The translations under genes were made by a program, and so were the position numbers. The notes under the pieces were generated by a model, which did no database searches, was not told the DNA's origin, and saw only the letters and a list, made by a program, of their open reading frames with translations. Of a DNA stretch of 64,000 nt, positions 36,788 to 45,698 are shown in pieces. The stretch spans positions 62,001 to 126,000 of the forward strand of contig NZ_JAKREW010000007.1 in the NCBI RefSeq assembly GCF_022347545.1, read 5' to 3'. How positions within the stretch are numbered: position 1 is the stretch's first letter; each line of letters begins with the position of its first letter. The DNA comes from Terribium retamae (GTDB taxonomy: Bacteria > Pseudomonadota > Alphaproteobacteria > Rhizobiales > Rhizobiaceae).

Positions 36788-37512
36788 CGGAACTGAGCCA
36801 GCTTCGCGACGCGTTCGAGCGCGACGGAGTCATCGTGCTTCGTGGCCTGCTGACAGCGGAAGCCGTCTTGAGGATGCGCGCTGCGGCGGCAGAGCTGCTA
36901 GACCCGCTCGAACCGCACTCCTCAGGTTTGACCGAGAAGCGCGGGCTTTGGCGAGAGCATCCGGTGTTCAGGGAGTTCGTTCAATTCTCTGCAGCTCCGC
37001 GCCTTGCGGCCGCGCTGATGCGGTCGTCGTCTGCAAGGTTTTTTTTCGATCGCCTTGCGTACAAGGGGCCTTCGGGGCTGTTTCCCATACCCTGGCACCG
37101 GGATCAGCCGCATTGGCCAGTGGCAGGCAAGATGGTTTGCACCATCGGGATCGCTCTCGATCCCATCCGCATTGAAACGGGCGGCCTGGAATTCCAGCCT
37201 GGCACCCATCTGAAGAGTGCCCCCCAACAGACCGATGCTGGATCTCCAGCCGCGGTGAGTTGGGAGATGGAGCCGGGTGACTGCCACATCTACAGTTCGA
37301 TGCTTGTTCATCGGATGGGAGCGTCAGCGGCCGGCGACAGAAGGTACTCCTTCGTCACTCGCTGGCTTGGCGAGGACGCCAGCATCGACCCGCGGCCGGG
37401 TACCGATTCCAGTCTCTTCGGCTGCTTCCTTGAGGCGACCGAGCCACCGGATTTTGCCGCGCTGGAGCCGGATTGGGGCAGCCTCAGATTGGTCTCGCCG
37501 CGAACCAACTAA
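36784..37512 (+). CDS. Phytanoyl-CoA dioxygenase (PhyH) family protein
   Basis: A 242-residue Fe(II)/2-oxoglutarate oxygenase with a GTG start overlapping the ATPase stop (GTGA). The facial triad is WHRDQPHW (His-x-Asp) and the His in SMLVHRMGAS, and the 2-oxoglutarate-binding Arg is in RRYSFVTRW. FQPGTHLKSAP is a typical PhyH block. PhyH proteins hydroxylate acyl-CoAs or small acids such as ectoine and trimethyl-lysine-like compounds. Being in the betaine importer operon, it probably starts breakdown of the imported compound by hydroxylation. Confidence 0.83.
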   Translation: MTELSQLRDAFERDGVIVLRGLLTAEAVLRMRAAAAELLDPLEPHSSGLTEKRGLWREHPVFREFVQFSAAPRLAAALMRSSSARFFFDRLAYKGPSGLFPIPWHRDQPHWPVAGKMVCTIGIALDPIRIETGGLEFQPGTHLKSAPQQTDAGSPAAVSWEMEPGDCHIYSSMLVHRMGASAAGDRRYSFVTRWLGEDASIDPRPGTDSSLFGCFLEATEPPDFAALEPDWGSLRLVSPRTN

Positions 37513-37538
37513 TCGAAAAATTGGATTGAAGGTGAACC

Positions 37539-38246
37539 GTGGAAAAAGTTGATAAGCCAGTAGCCATCGTCACAGCTTCCAGTTCGGGAATCGGCGCCAC
37601 CATCGCCAAGACGCTACATGATCGCGGCTATAGCCTGGCGCTGTTCGCGTCCTCCGAGCGCGTAGAATCGGTTGCCAAGCCGTTCGACGCGCTCGCGGTG
37701 CGGGGCTCGCTTGACCGGCGCGAGGACTTGGAACGGCTTACCGACGCCACCCTAGAGCGTTATGGCCGGATCGACGCCCTGGTCAACAACTCGGCTCGGC
37801 CGACGTCAGGCGATGTCTTGTCCATATCGGACTCCGACTGGCTTTTCGAATTTCAGATGCAGTTCATGAACGCGGTGCGAATGACGCAGCTGGTCTTGCC
37901 GCAGCTGAGAACCCGCAAGGGATCGATCGTGAACATCTCTGCCTACACTGCCCGCGAGCCGGATCAGAGGTACGTTGTCGGCGGGGTCATGCGAGCGGCC
38001 CTGCTCAACTTCATGAAGTTGGCCGCTGAGAAAGAGGCCCCTTCAGGGGTCCGCATCAACAACCTGCTTGTCGGATTTGTCGACAACTATCCAGAGATTG
38101 AATCAATTGTCAGTGCCATACCGATGGGTCGATATGCGCGTATAGCCGAAATCGCCAACACCGTTGCGTTCCTGCTTTCGGCCGACGCTGGCTACATCAC
38201 TGGGACCAGCATCGCTATAGACGGCGGCCTTAGCCGGGCAGTGTAA
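37539..38246 (+). CDS. SDR-family protein without the Y-x3-K motif
   Basis: A 235-residue SDR with a GTG start at 37539, 26 bases after the PhyH gene. It keeps the coenzyme motif TASSSGIG and the NNSARP variant of N-N-A-G, and the end [14 protein letters not shown]. The catalytic Ser is in [10 protein letters not shown], but the usual Tyr-x3-Lys is replaced by [12 protein letters not shown], with no Lys. I believe a subgroup of rhizobial SDRs shares this loss. Its activity is uncertain. It is the last gene of the betaine importer operon, before the nad genes. Confidence 0.75.
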   Translation: MEKVDKPVAIVTASSSGIGATIAKTLHDRGYSLALFASSERVESVAKPFDALAVRGSLDRREDLERLTDATLERYGRIDALVNNSARPTSGDVLSISDSDWLFEFQMQFMNAVRMTQLVLPQLRTRKGSIVNISAYTAREPDQRYVVGGVMRAALLNFMKLAAEKEAPSGVRINNLLVGFVDNYPEIESIVSAIPMGRYARIAEIANTVAFLLSADAGYITGTSIAIDGGLSRAV

Positions 38247-38340
38247 GCGGATAACTCATCACAAGCCGCAAGGAGCAGCCAGGGCTGGCCCGACAGACTT
38301 TGGCCCTGCCCTATCCGCACCTGCATCGCACAGAGCACAA

Positions 38341-39326
38341 TTGGAGTTTCCGTTGGAACCTTCGCTGCTTACCGCCGCATCGCTGTATGACCGCGTCCAG
38401 CGGGTGATCCCGCCCATCGAATGGCCGGCTTTCACCGACGACATTGACGCCATTCTCACCCTGAAGCGGGAGCGCAACGCCGTCATCCTGGCGCACAATT
38501 ACCAGACGCCCGAGATCTTCCATTGCGTGGCCGACATTGTCGGCGACAGCCTGGCGCTCGCCCGCAAGGCGATGTCGGTCGACGCGGACATCATCGTGCT
38601 GGCCGGCGTGCATTTCATGGCCGAGACGGCCAAGCTGCTCAATCCCGCAAGACCGTGCTCATCCCGGATCTCGGCGCCGGCTGTTCGCTGGCCGACTCGA
38701 TCACGGCTTCCGATATACGCCTGATGCGCGAGCGCTATCCGGACGTGCCGATTGTGACCTACGTCAACACCTCAGCCGCCGTGAAGGCCGAGTCCGACAT
38801 CTGCTGCACATCGGGCAATGCGCTGGGCGTGGTGGAATCTCTCGGCGCGCCACGCGTCATCATGCTGCCCGACGAATATCTGGCGAGGAACATCGCGGCG
38901 CAGACCAAGATCGAGATCGTCGCCTGGAAGGGGCACTGCGAAGTGCATGAGCGCTTCACGCCCGCCGACATACGCGAACTGCGCGAGGCGCATCCCGGCG
39001 TCACCGTGCTTGCCCATCCCGAATGCCAGCCGGAGGTCGTCGCGGTGGCTGATTTCGCGGGCTCGACGGCGGCGATGTCCGACTACGTCGGACGGCACAA
39101 GCCGGCGCGCGTCGTGCTGATGACCGAATGCTCGATGAGCGACAACGTCGCCGTCGAGCATCCGGAAGTCGACTTCGTTCGGCCATGCAATCTCTGCCCG
39201 CACATGAAGCGCATCGCGCTCGCCAACATCCGCTTGGCGCTTGAGGAGAACCGCCACATCATCACCATCGATCCGGTTGTGGCCGAAGGCGCCCGCCTGG
39301 CGGTTGAGCGGATGCTTGCCATATGA
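38341..39326 (+). pseudogene. nadA: Quinolinate synthase NadA, split by a one-base frameshift
   Basis: The first frame (from a TTG near 38341 or 38353) encodes [23 protein letters not shown] and ends its similarity at ETAKLLNP. The rest, from [18 protein letters not shown] to RMLAI at 39326, is in the next frame. At 38646-38648 the sequence reads CCCGCAAG where CCCGGCAAG (Pro-Gly-Lys) is expected, so one G seems missing. The iron-sulfur cysteines ([19 protein letters not shown]) are all still encoded. NadA condenses iminoaspartate with dihydroxyacetone phosphate for NAD synthesis. The gene is either dead or affected by a read error. It overlaps nadB (ATGA). Confidence 0.85.
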
Positions 39327-40870
39327 TTGTGCGCGACCTGCAGGGGCGGCCCGTGATCATCGGAGGCGGCATCGCCGGACTGATGACGGCCCTGCACCTT
39401 GCACCGGAGCCTGTGGTCCTCATCTCCAAAGCGTTACTGGGGGATGATTCCTCCAGCGTACTTGCCCAAGGCGGACTTGCGGCGAGCCTCGGCAGCGACG
39501 ACAGCGCGGACCTGCATCTTTCCGACACGCTTGCGGCTGGTGACGGCCTTTGCGACGGAGCCACGGCACGGCGCGTGACGGAGGCCGCACCAGGCGCGAT
39601 CGAGCATCTTGAGCAGTTGGGGGTCGTCTTCGACTATGATTCCAACGGCAGGTTTCTGCTGGGGCTGGAAGCCGCGCATTCGCGAAAGCGGATCGTACAT
39701 GCAGTCGGCGACGCAACGGGTAGTGAACTCGTACGCGCGCTGTCTGCCGCCGTGCGGCAGACACCTTCGATCACAGTCCTCGAGGACGTCGAGGTGCGGC
39801 GCCTGTTTGCCGAGGACGGCGAGATCAATGGCGTGCTCGCGGTTGGCAGCAGCGGCGCCATCTCCCTTGCTACTTGTCGGGTCGTTCTGGCCACTGGCGG
39901 CATAGGCGGCCTCTTTGACCTAACCACAAATCCCCTCGAATGCTTCGGCCAAGGTCTTGCTCTCGCTGCACGTGCCGGCGCAGAACTTTCCGATCTCGAA
40001 TTCCTGCAGTTCCACCCAACTGCGCTGGACGGCCCGAGGCGCCCGATGCCGTTGGTAAGCGAAGCAGTGCGTGGGGAAGGCGCGATCCTCGTCGACGACC
40101 GCGGCCGTCGCTTCCTGGCCGATACGCCGGGAGGCGAACTGGCTTCACGCGATGTTGTGGCGCGGGCCGTCTGGCGAGAGCTTCGCGACGGCCACCGTGT
40201 GTTCCTTGACGCGCGGCAATGTCTGGGCGCGAGATTTGCAGAGCGCTTTCCGGCGATCGCATCCCTGGCGCGCGAGGCAGGCATCGATCCAGCCTTCGAG
40301 CCCATTCCCGTTCGTCCCGCGGCGCACTATCACATGGGAGGTGTAGCTGTGGACAGGGAAGGCCGCAGCTCGGTTCGCGGATTGTGGGCCTGTGGCGAAG
40401 TCGCTCGCACGGGGCTGCACGGGGCCAACCGGCTTGCCAGCAATTCGCTCACTGAAGCCGTGACATCGGCCGCATGGGTCGCGGCGAGCGTCGCCGGGGC
40501 GTCGCGGAACACGCGCACGCGGCTGAGGCCGACCATCGTGCCGCCGCGACCCGATGCGTCTCGAGTTCGCCCGATCGCTTCGCATGCGCTCGGCATCGAG
40601 CGCGAGAGCGAGACGCTGGGCGAGGCAGTCAGGACACTGGCGCCGATTGCAGCCGGCTACGATGCGGCCTCGGATCCCGCGCTGGTCGCCCTTATGATAG
40701 CGGTCGCTGCACATCGCCGTGAGGAAAGCCGCGGAGCGCACTTCCGCGCGGACTTCCCCCAGCGTGGCACAGGGCCGCGCTCGTTGCGGTTGACGCTCGG
40801 CCGGACATTCGAAGCGGCGGCGAGCCTCGCCGACTGGATGCCCGCCACGCGGCTCGACAGGAGGGCATAG
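39323..40870 (+). CDS. nadB: L-aspartate oxidase NadB
   Basis: A 515-residue flavoprotein; the ATG at 39323 overlaps the nadA stop. It has the FAD motif [26 protein letters not shown], the substrate-binding blocks LQFHPTAL and [10 protein letters not shown], and [16 protein letters not shown] near the end of the FAD domain, all typical of NadB. It converts aspartate to iminoaspartate for quinolinate synthesis. The C-terminal helical part is shorter than in E. coli, as is common in rhizobia. It is intact although both flanking nad genes are damaged. Confidence 0.92.
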   Translation: MIVRDLQGRPVIIGGGIAGLMTALHLAPEPVVLISKALLGDDSSSVLAQGGLAASLGSDDSADLHLSDTLAAGDGLCDGATARRVTEAAPGAIEHLEQLGVVFDYDSNGRFLLGLEAAHSRKRIVHAVGDATGSELVRALSAAVRQTPSITVLEDVEVRRLFAEDGEINGVLAVGSSGAISLATCRVVLATGGIGGLFDLTTNPLECFGQGLALAARAGAELSDLEFLQFHPTALDGPRRPMPLVSEAVRGEGAILVDDRGRRFLADTPGGELASRDVVARAVWRELRDGHRVFLDARQCLGARFAERFPAIASLAREAGIDPAFEPIPVRPAAHYHMGGVAVDREGRSSVRGLWACGEVARTGLHGANRLASNSLTEAVTSAAWVAASVAGASRNTRTRLRPTIVPPRPDASRVRPIASHALGIERESETLGEAVRTLAPIAAGYDAASDPALVALMIAVAAHRREESRGAHFRADFPQRGTGPRSLRLTLGRTFEAAASLADWMPATRLDRRA

Positions 40871-40872
40871 CA

Positions 40873-40979
40873 ATGCATCTGGTGCCTCTGCCACGCGTGA
40901 TGGTCGAGCCGCTGGTGCGCGCCGCTTTGCTGGAGGATCTCGGCCGCGCCGGAGATATCACCACCGATGCGATCGTTCC
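40873..40979 (+). pseudogene. nadC: nadC 5' fragment cut by an insertion sequence
   Basis: GGAGG precedes the ATG at 40873. Thirty-five codons match the start of nicotinate-nucleotide pyrophosphorylase: RAALLEDLGRAGDITTDAIVP. The frame then enters the IS5-type element at 40980. The remainder of nadC is not found on the far side of the element or elsewhere in the window, so the gene is not merely interrupted. Confidence 0.88.
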
Positions 40980-42028
40980 GGCTTTGTGCATAGAGTCACC
41001 GGAGCATGCAGACATCTTTACTCCGTAATATTATGAGATACGGACTGTGATTGGCGTTCCTATTTGCGAGAAGCAATTCAGGAGTTTTGCGCGGATTTTG
41101 AGTTCTGTGATCTGGCGATCGAAGGTTTTGGCGCAAACACACTGACCAAAGCGCTTGAAGCATGACATCTTCGTCTCGGCGAGACTGCGTCGATGATAGT
41201 CGCTCCACTTCTTCCAGATAGCTCGCCCCAGCGATTTGGTTGCCCGCAGCGTTTCATTACGGGCCTCGACGCCAGGACCATCCTTCGTCCAGTGACGCCC
41301 GTTGCGACGGACGGGGATAACGGCGTCTGCCTTGCGCGCGGCAATCGCCGCATGGCAGTTGCGGGTGTCGTATGCGCCGTCCCCGCCCACGGCAAGGATC
41401 CGCTCATCGTCTGAGATCTGCGCCAGCAGATCGGGAAGCACAGGCGCATCGCCCGTCCCATTGGTGGTGACCTCAATGGCGCGTATATCCAGCGTGTCGG
41501 CATCGATCCCGAGATGGACCTTGCGCCATTGACGCCGGTACGAAGCGCCATGCTTGCGCCTTTTCCACTCACCTTCACCCATCATCTTGATGCCGGTGCT
41601 GTCCACAAGCAGATGCAGGCCACCGCAACTGCGGCGGTCACCCAAATCCACGGGCAGCGTAGTTTGGCGCCGGCATAGCGTCGTATAATCGGGAACCGGC
41701 CAGTCCAGGCCCGCCAGCTTCAGAAGACTCGCCACAAAGCCCGTCACCTGGCGCAGCGGAAGACCGAACAGCGCCTTCATCGTCAGGCAGAACTCGATCG
41801 CGGTATCGGAAAATCGCTGCGGGCGACCGAGCCGTCCGCACGGCGCCGATAGCCAGACCATCTCCGCGTCAAACCAGACATCAAGAGAACCACGCCGCTT
41901 CAGCGATGAATTATACTCGCTCCAGTTCGTCGTGCGGTATCGCGGCTTCAGGGGCTTCGGCATCCAGCCCAATTACACGCCGAGATTCCTTCAAGGAATC
42001 CCAAATCCGCATTTTATGCAACAAAGCC
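40980..42028 (-). mobile_element. IS5-family insertion sequence, 1049 bp
   Basis: The ends are inverted repeats: GGCTTTGTGCATAGAG at 40980 and, read inward from 42028, GGCTTTGTTGCATAAAA. This is the IS903-like type of terminus; the left one lacks one T. The element holds one intact transposase gene. The nine bases outside each end (gatcgttcc on the left, gatccaatg on the right) differ, so there is no target duplication, and the flanks belong to different genes (nadC and phnN). Confidence 0.88.
41031..41963 (-). CDS. IS5-family (IS903-like) transposase
   Basis: A 310-residue transposase starting MPKPLKPRYRTTNWSEYN. The DDE residues are in LLVDSTGIK, VGGDGAYDTRN and SLAETKMSCFKR. YREK-type spacing and length fit the IS903/ISL-like subgroup. 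The frame is uninterrupted, so the element may be active. It occupies nearly all of the element at 40980-42028. Confidence 0.9.
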   Translation of the reverse strand: MPKPLKPRYRTTNWSEYNSSLKRRGSLDVWFDAEMVWLSAPCGRLGRPQRFSDTAIEFCLTMKALFGLPLRQVTGFVASLLKLAGLDWPVPDYTTLCRRQTTLPVDLGDRRSCGGLHLLVDSTGIKMMGEGEWKRRKHGASYRRQWRKVHLGIDADTLDIRAIEVTTNGTGDAPVLPDLLAQISDDERILAVGGDGAYDTRNCHAAIAARKADAVIPVRRNGRHWTKDGPGVEARNETLRATKSLGRAIWKKWSDYHRRSLAETKMSCFKRFGQCVCAKTFDRQITELKIRAKLLNCFSQIGTPITVRIS

Positions 42029-42321
42029 GATCCAATGCGCAGCCAGTCATCCACGATCGCTGGCAGACCGTAGAACAGGCCATGGGCCTGCCAATGCAGG
42101 GTAAAGCCGCCCTTTTCTACGCGCTGCCGGAATGCCGCCTCCGTCGCGAATTCATTGTCTTCGCCGCCGCTGGCCGGTCTTGTGATCACCCGGCGCACGA
42201 ATTTGAAGCGGTCATCGCCGTCCAGCTCCTCTCTTGCACATTTCAGCAATGTGTCCTTGCCGACGCCGCTGGAGCCGACGACAAGAACCAAAATGCCTTC
42301 CCGGCAGGGGTATTTACGCAT
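42029..42321 (-). pseudogene. phnN: Ribose 1,5-bisphosphokinase PhnN, 3' end lost to the IS (cluster A)
   Basis: From the ATG at 42321 about 98 codons encode a PhnN-type kinase: VLVVGSSGVGKDTLL (P-loop), RFKFVRRVITRP and HWQAHGLFYGLPAIVDDWL. At 42028 the frame enters the IS and continues with foreign residues to 41911. The C-terminal half is gone. PhnN phosphorylates ribose 1,5-bisphosphate to PRPP, the last salvage step after C-P cleavage. The intact copy at 54833 in cluster B could supply the function. Confidence 0.88.
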
Positions 42322-42965
42322 TGTACTGCGCCTCTGTCCGAACCGGAGAGAACGCGAACTGCGAGGTCGCGATGAAATCGGCGCCGGGTTCCGGCTCCTC
42401 GAAGAGGGTGATTGCGTCGATCCGGAACTCTTCTTCAAGCAGCGGCAGAAAACGGTCTTGAAGCTGACTAACCAGACCCAGTCGATCGTCTGGCGCCACG
42501 GGGCCGGTCAGGGTCATGTGGAAACGGAACCGATCGACTCCTCCTCGTCGAGAGACGGTTTGAGGCGGCGCCGGAGGTCCTGCGGCGTCATCGAGGCGCG
42601 GAAACGATCAAATTCCGAGACCACCTGCCCGGCAAAATCCTGAAGACCTGGCACAGGGTCGCTGGGCACGAGTGCAAAGAACCGCCCCAGGTTTGCGATC
42701 CGCAACGGTCCGAGCGGACAGGCCGACCGGGCTTGGACAAAGCCCGGATCGCAGCCTCCAGCGCTTCGCGGGGCACTCCCGGGGCGAGACGGAACGGCGC
42801 TTTCAGCGTCGCGTGGAACCCGTATCGCCGGGGCTCTGTTGTGAGCACTGTGGCCCCTGGTCTTTCCTCGCCAAGCGGTTCGATCTGCCCGAAAGCGCTC
42901 CTCCCCAGCCAATTCGCCGCCGCCCGGCTCAACGGATGGGTCGCAGCCGGGGTGTAGTAGAGCAC
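42314..42965 (-). pseudogene. DUF1045 (2H phosphoesterase-like) gene, two lesions (cluster A)
   Basis: Three frames together encode one DUF1045 phosphonate-cluster protein. Frame 1 (from 42965) has YGFHATLKAPF, the first H-x-T motif. Near 42745 one T appears missing (GCTTTGTCC for GCTTTTGTCC), and the homology continues as FVQARSACPLGPLRIANLG in frame 2. Near 42536 about 30 bases are absent compared with the cluster B copy, and the end, FRFHMTLTG with the second H-x-T, lies in frame 3. The family belongs to the 2H phosphoesterase fold and may open cyclic phosphate intermediates, as PhnP does. This copy is very unlikely to work. Confidence 0.82.
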
Positions 42966-42978
42966 ATAGCGCCGCTCA

Positions 42979-44193
42979 TTAGCCGGCCATATTGCTCATT
43001 GCCAGTTCCCGCACCTCGCCAGATGCGACGACAGGTGTTGGCACCGCCAGGGTTCCGTCGGAATAGACCAGCTCGCCACGCGCGAAGGTGGCGCGGACAT
43101 GGCCGACTCCCTGATCGTCGGCAATGATCAAATCGGCGCGCTTGCCTACGGCGATCTCGCCGCGATCAGGCAGGCCGAGCGCCCGCGCAGGATTGCCCGT
43201 TGCGAGCCGCGCGGCGCCCGCAAGCCCGAGCGGGTCGTCGGCCGCAAGGATCAGGATTGCCGGAAGGATCGCCGAGGGGTGATAGTCGGCGGCCAGAATG
43301 TCGAGCACACCGCTACGATGGGCTGACCGGGCCGAGAGGTTGCCGGAATAACTTTCTCCCCGCAGGGCGTTCGGCGCGCCCATCACGATCGCCATGCCCC
43401 GGGCATGTGCTTCCCGCGCGGCCTCCAGCGTCACCGGAAACTCGCTGATGCCAGCGCCGATGCTATGCATCATCAACACCTTCTCCGGCGTATCATCATC
43501 ATGGCTGGCGATCGGAATGCCCGCGCTGGCGCAGGCTTCGGCCATCGCCTTGATGGTCGCAAAGGTATCGCCCGCCTGCCCGACTTTCTCGCGGAAGCTC
43601 TCGGCGACGGCCCGTTCGGCCTCTTCGCGGGATTGGGTCTCCGCCTCCTTCGCCCGAATGAGGCGTTCGATATCGCGATACTGCCCCTGTCCCGGCGTAT
43701 GATCCATCAGCGACAGAAGATCGACCGTGCCCTCCTCGATCAGTTCCTTCACCGCCTCCAGCGCGGCCGGGAAAGTGATCTCGAACCGCGCATGAACCTT
43801 GTGATCGATCGACAGCGCGGGGCGCATCTTCTTCAGCGCGCGCAGGATCCCCATGGAGTGATCGTGGCTGCGCAGATGGCCCGAAGACGATTTTCCGCTG
43901 AACCCGAGAGAGGCATAGGCGGTTGTGATGCCAGCCACCTTAAGGCGCCGATCGAGATCGCGGAAACCGAGCTCGAAGGGCATCTTGACCCGCGGCCGCG
44001 GTTCCACCTCGCGTTCGATCATATCGCCATGCATGTCGATGAACCCGGGCATGAGCAGCAACCCCTGCCCGTCCACACCCGCACCGGCGACCGGCGTCTC
44101 GGCGATCTCGGTGATGACGCCGCCCTCGAGTCGCAAGGCTCCCCGTTCCAGCACGCGATCCGCGAGCACGATACGAACATTGTTAAGCCACAT
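42979..44193 (-). CDS. phnM: RPnTP diphosphohydrolase-like PhnM (cluster A)
   Basis: A 404-residue amidohydrolase-fold PhnM, started at MWLNNVRIVLADRV (44193), overlapping the phnL end by 11 bases. Metal-site segments are LMPGFIDMHGDMIE, ARFEITF, SLMDHTPGQGQ, IPIASHDDDT and DILAADYHPSAI. GAPNALRGESYSGNLSA is typical of PhnM. It removes pyrophosphate from the ribosyl-phosphonate triphosphate. Metal residues appear kept, unlike PhnJ of the same operon, so this step should still work. Confidence 0.9.
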   Translation of the reverse strand: MWLNNVRIVLADRVLERGALRLEGGVITEIAETPVAGAGVDGQGLLLMPGFIDMHGDMIEREVEPRPRVKMPFELGFRDLDRRLKVAGITTAYASLGFSGKSSSGHLRSHDHSMGILRALKKMRPALSIDHKVHARFEITFPAALEAVKELIEEGTVDLLSLMDHTPGQGQYRDIERLIRAKEAETQSREEAERAVAESFREKVGQAGDTFATIKAMAEACASAGIPIASHDDDTPEKVLMMHSIGAGISEFPVTLEAAREAHARGMAIVMGAPNALRGESYSGNLSARSAHRSGVLDILAADYHPSAILPAILILAADDPLGLAGAARLATGNPARALGLPDRGEIAVGKRADLIIADDQGVGHVRATFARGELVYSDGTLAVPTPVVASGEVRELAMSNMAG

Positions 44194-44890
44194 TGGCCAT
44201 CTCCATCGGTTGCAGGCGGATTTCGCGATCGACGAGTGTCTCGACGTCACCGGGATGGTGAAACACGCCGATCATGGCGACGCCCCCAGCCTTCAGATCG
44301 GCAAGACGGGCGACAAGGGCGCCACGTGCCTGCGCGTCGAGAGAGGCGGTCGGCTCGTCGAGCAGCACCAGGCGCTGCGGCCGGATCAGGGCGCGGGCGA
44401 GGTTGACCTTTTGCTGTTCGCCGCCCGAAAAGGTCATCGGATAGGCGGCCCAGAGGTCGCGTTTGACGCCGAAGGTCTCCAGCCAGTGCCGCGCCTCTTC
44501 GCGCGCCTCCTGCAGCGGCGTTCCGGCCTGCAGTAGCGGTTCGGCGACAACATCCTCGGCCGAGACCCGGGGACGGGCGGTCAGGAACTGGGTGACGAAA
44601 CCGATCTCGCGCCGCCTGAGCAGGGCAATGTCGATATCGGCGGCACGGGCGAGGTCAATCCGCCCCTGCCCGCGCGGCAAGGTATACCAGACATGGCCCG
44701 ACACCGGTCGATAGGTCCGGTAGAGCGTGCGCAGCAGCGTGGATTTGCCAACGCCGTTGGGGCCCGAGAGCAGCAGGAACTCGCCCGGGGCGACACTGAA
44801 GGACAGCGTGGCGAAGGCTGGGATGATGTGACCGAGGTGATGAATCTCGAACGCCTTGGTCAGGCGATCGACAGTAAGCAGGTTTTCCAT
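44183..44890 (-). CDS. phnL: ABC-type ATPase PhnL (cluster A)
   Basis: A 235-residue ABC protein from MENLLTVDRLTKAFEIHHLG (44890; a start at 44908 is possible). It has Walker A SGPNGVGKST, IGFVTQFLTARPRVSAEDVVAEPLL matching PhnL, signature FSGGEQQKVN and LVLLDEPTASLD. The switch His is in GVFHHPGD. PhnL binds the C-P lyase core and is required for phosphonate use. It starts 4 bases after the phnK stop. Confidence 0.9.
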   Translation of the reverse strand: MENLLTVDRLTKAFEIHHLGHIIPAFATLSFSVAPGEFLLLSGPNGVGKSTLLRTLYRTYRPVSGHVWYTLPRGQGRIDLARAADIDIALLRRREIGFVTQFLTARPRVSAEDVVAEPLLQAGTPLQEAREEARHWLETFGVKRDLWAAYPMTFSGGEQQKVNLARALIRPQRLVLLDEPTASLDAQARGALVARLADLKAGGVAMIGVFHHPGDVETLVDREIRLQPMEMANVA

Positions 44891-44894
44891 CGTG

Positions 44895-45698
44895 TCAAAG
44901 CTTCGCATGTACGAGTTGTTGGGTATAGGCGTGCTGCGGGTCCTGGAAGACCTGATCGACCAGCCCTTCCTCGACGACTTTGCCGCGGCGCATGACCATC
45001 ACCCGGTCGGCCATGGTGCGGATCACGCCGAGATCGTGGCTGACGATCACCATGGTGATCCCGCGATCGCGCTGCAGCCGCTTGAGCGTGTCAAGCACCA
45101 GCGCCTGAACCGAAACGTCGAGCCCCGTGGTCGGTTCGTCCAAAAGCAGCACCGCCGGTTCCAGCGCGATCGCCTTGGCGATCTGCACCCGCTGCTGCAT
45201 GCCGCCCGACAGTTCGATGGGTGGCGCATCCATGCGGCTTAGAGGAAATTCCGATGCGTTAAGCGCGTCGCGGGCTTTTTCCCGCAGGACATAAAAGCGC
45301 CGCTCGCCGGCGATCAGCAGCCGTTCGGCGACATTCCCGGACGAGCTGTTGTGCATCAGCAGCCCCAGATGCGGGTTCTGATAGACGATGCCGATCTTCT
45401 TGGCGCGCAGCATCCGCGCCGCGTAGCGGCTAAGCGCGAACAAGTTGCCCTTGGTCTCGGGCAGGTTCAGCGAACAGTCTCCGATATCCGGAGTTTCCTC
45501 CAGGTTCATCATCCGCAGCAGGGTCGATTTACCCGATCCGCTTTCGCCAACGATGCCAAGCACCTCGCCGGGATAGACCCTGGCAGACACGTCGCGCAGC
45601 GCCTCTACCGATCCGTAGCGTTTCGATACCCCGGACAGCTCCATCAGAGGTTGCTGGGTGACCAGCCGGGGAGCGTCAAACATTTGGGCGGTGATCAT
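44895..45698 (-). CDS. phnK: ABC-type ATPase PhnK (cluster A)
   Basis: A 267-residue ABC protein; the ATG at 45698 overlaps the phnJ stop (ATGA). It has GIVGESGSGKSTLL, IGIVYQNPHLGLL, the signature ELSGGMQQRVQIAKA, VLLLDEPTTGLDVSVQ and VSHDLGVIR. PhnK docks on PhnJ in the C-P lyase complex. All ATPase motifs are intact, so selection has kept this operon's machine although its PhnJ lacks the iron-sulfur ligands. The final GKVVEEGLVDQVFQDPQHAY is typical of peptide-importer-like ATPases. Confidence 0.9.
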   Translation of the reverse strand: MITAQMFDAPRLVTQQPLMELSGVSKRYGSVEALRDVSARVYPGEVLGIVGESGSGKSTLLRMMNLEETPDIGDCSLNLPETKGNLFALSRYAARMLRAKKIGIVYQNPHLGLLMHNSSSGNVAERLLIAGERRFYVLREKARDALNASEFPLSRMDAPPIELSGGMQQRVQIAKAIALEPAVLLLDEPTTGLDVSVQALVLDTLKRLQRDRGITMVIVSHDLGVIRTMADRVMVMRRGKVVEEGLVDQVFQDPQHAYTQQLVHAKL

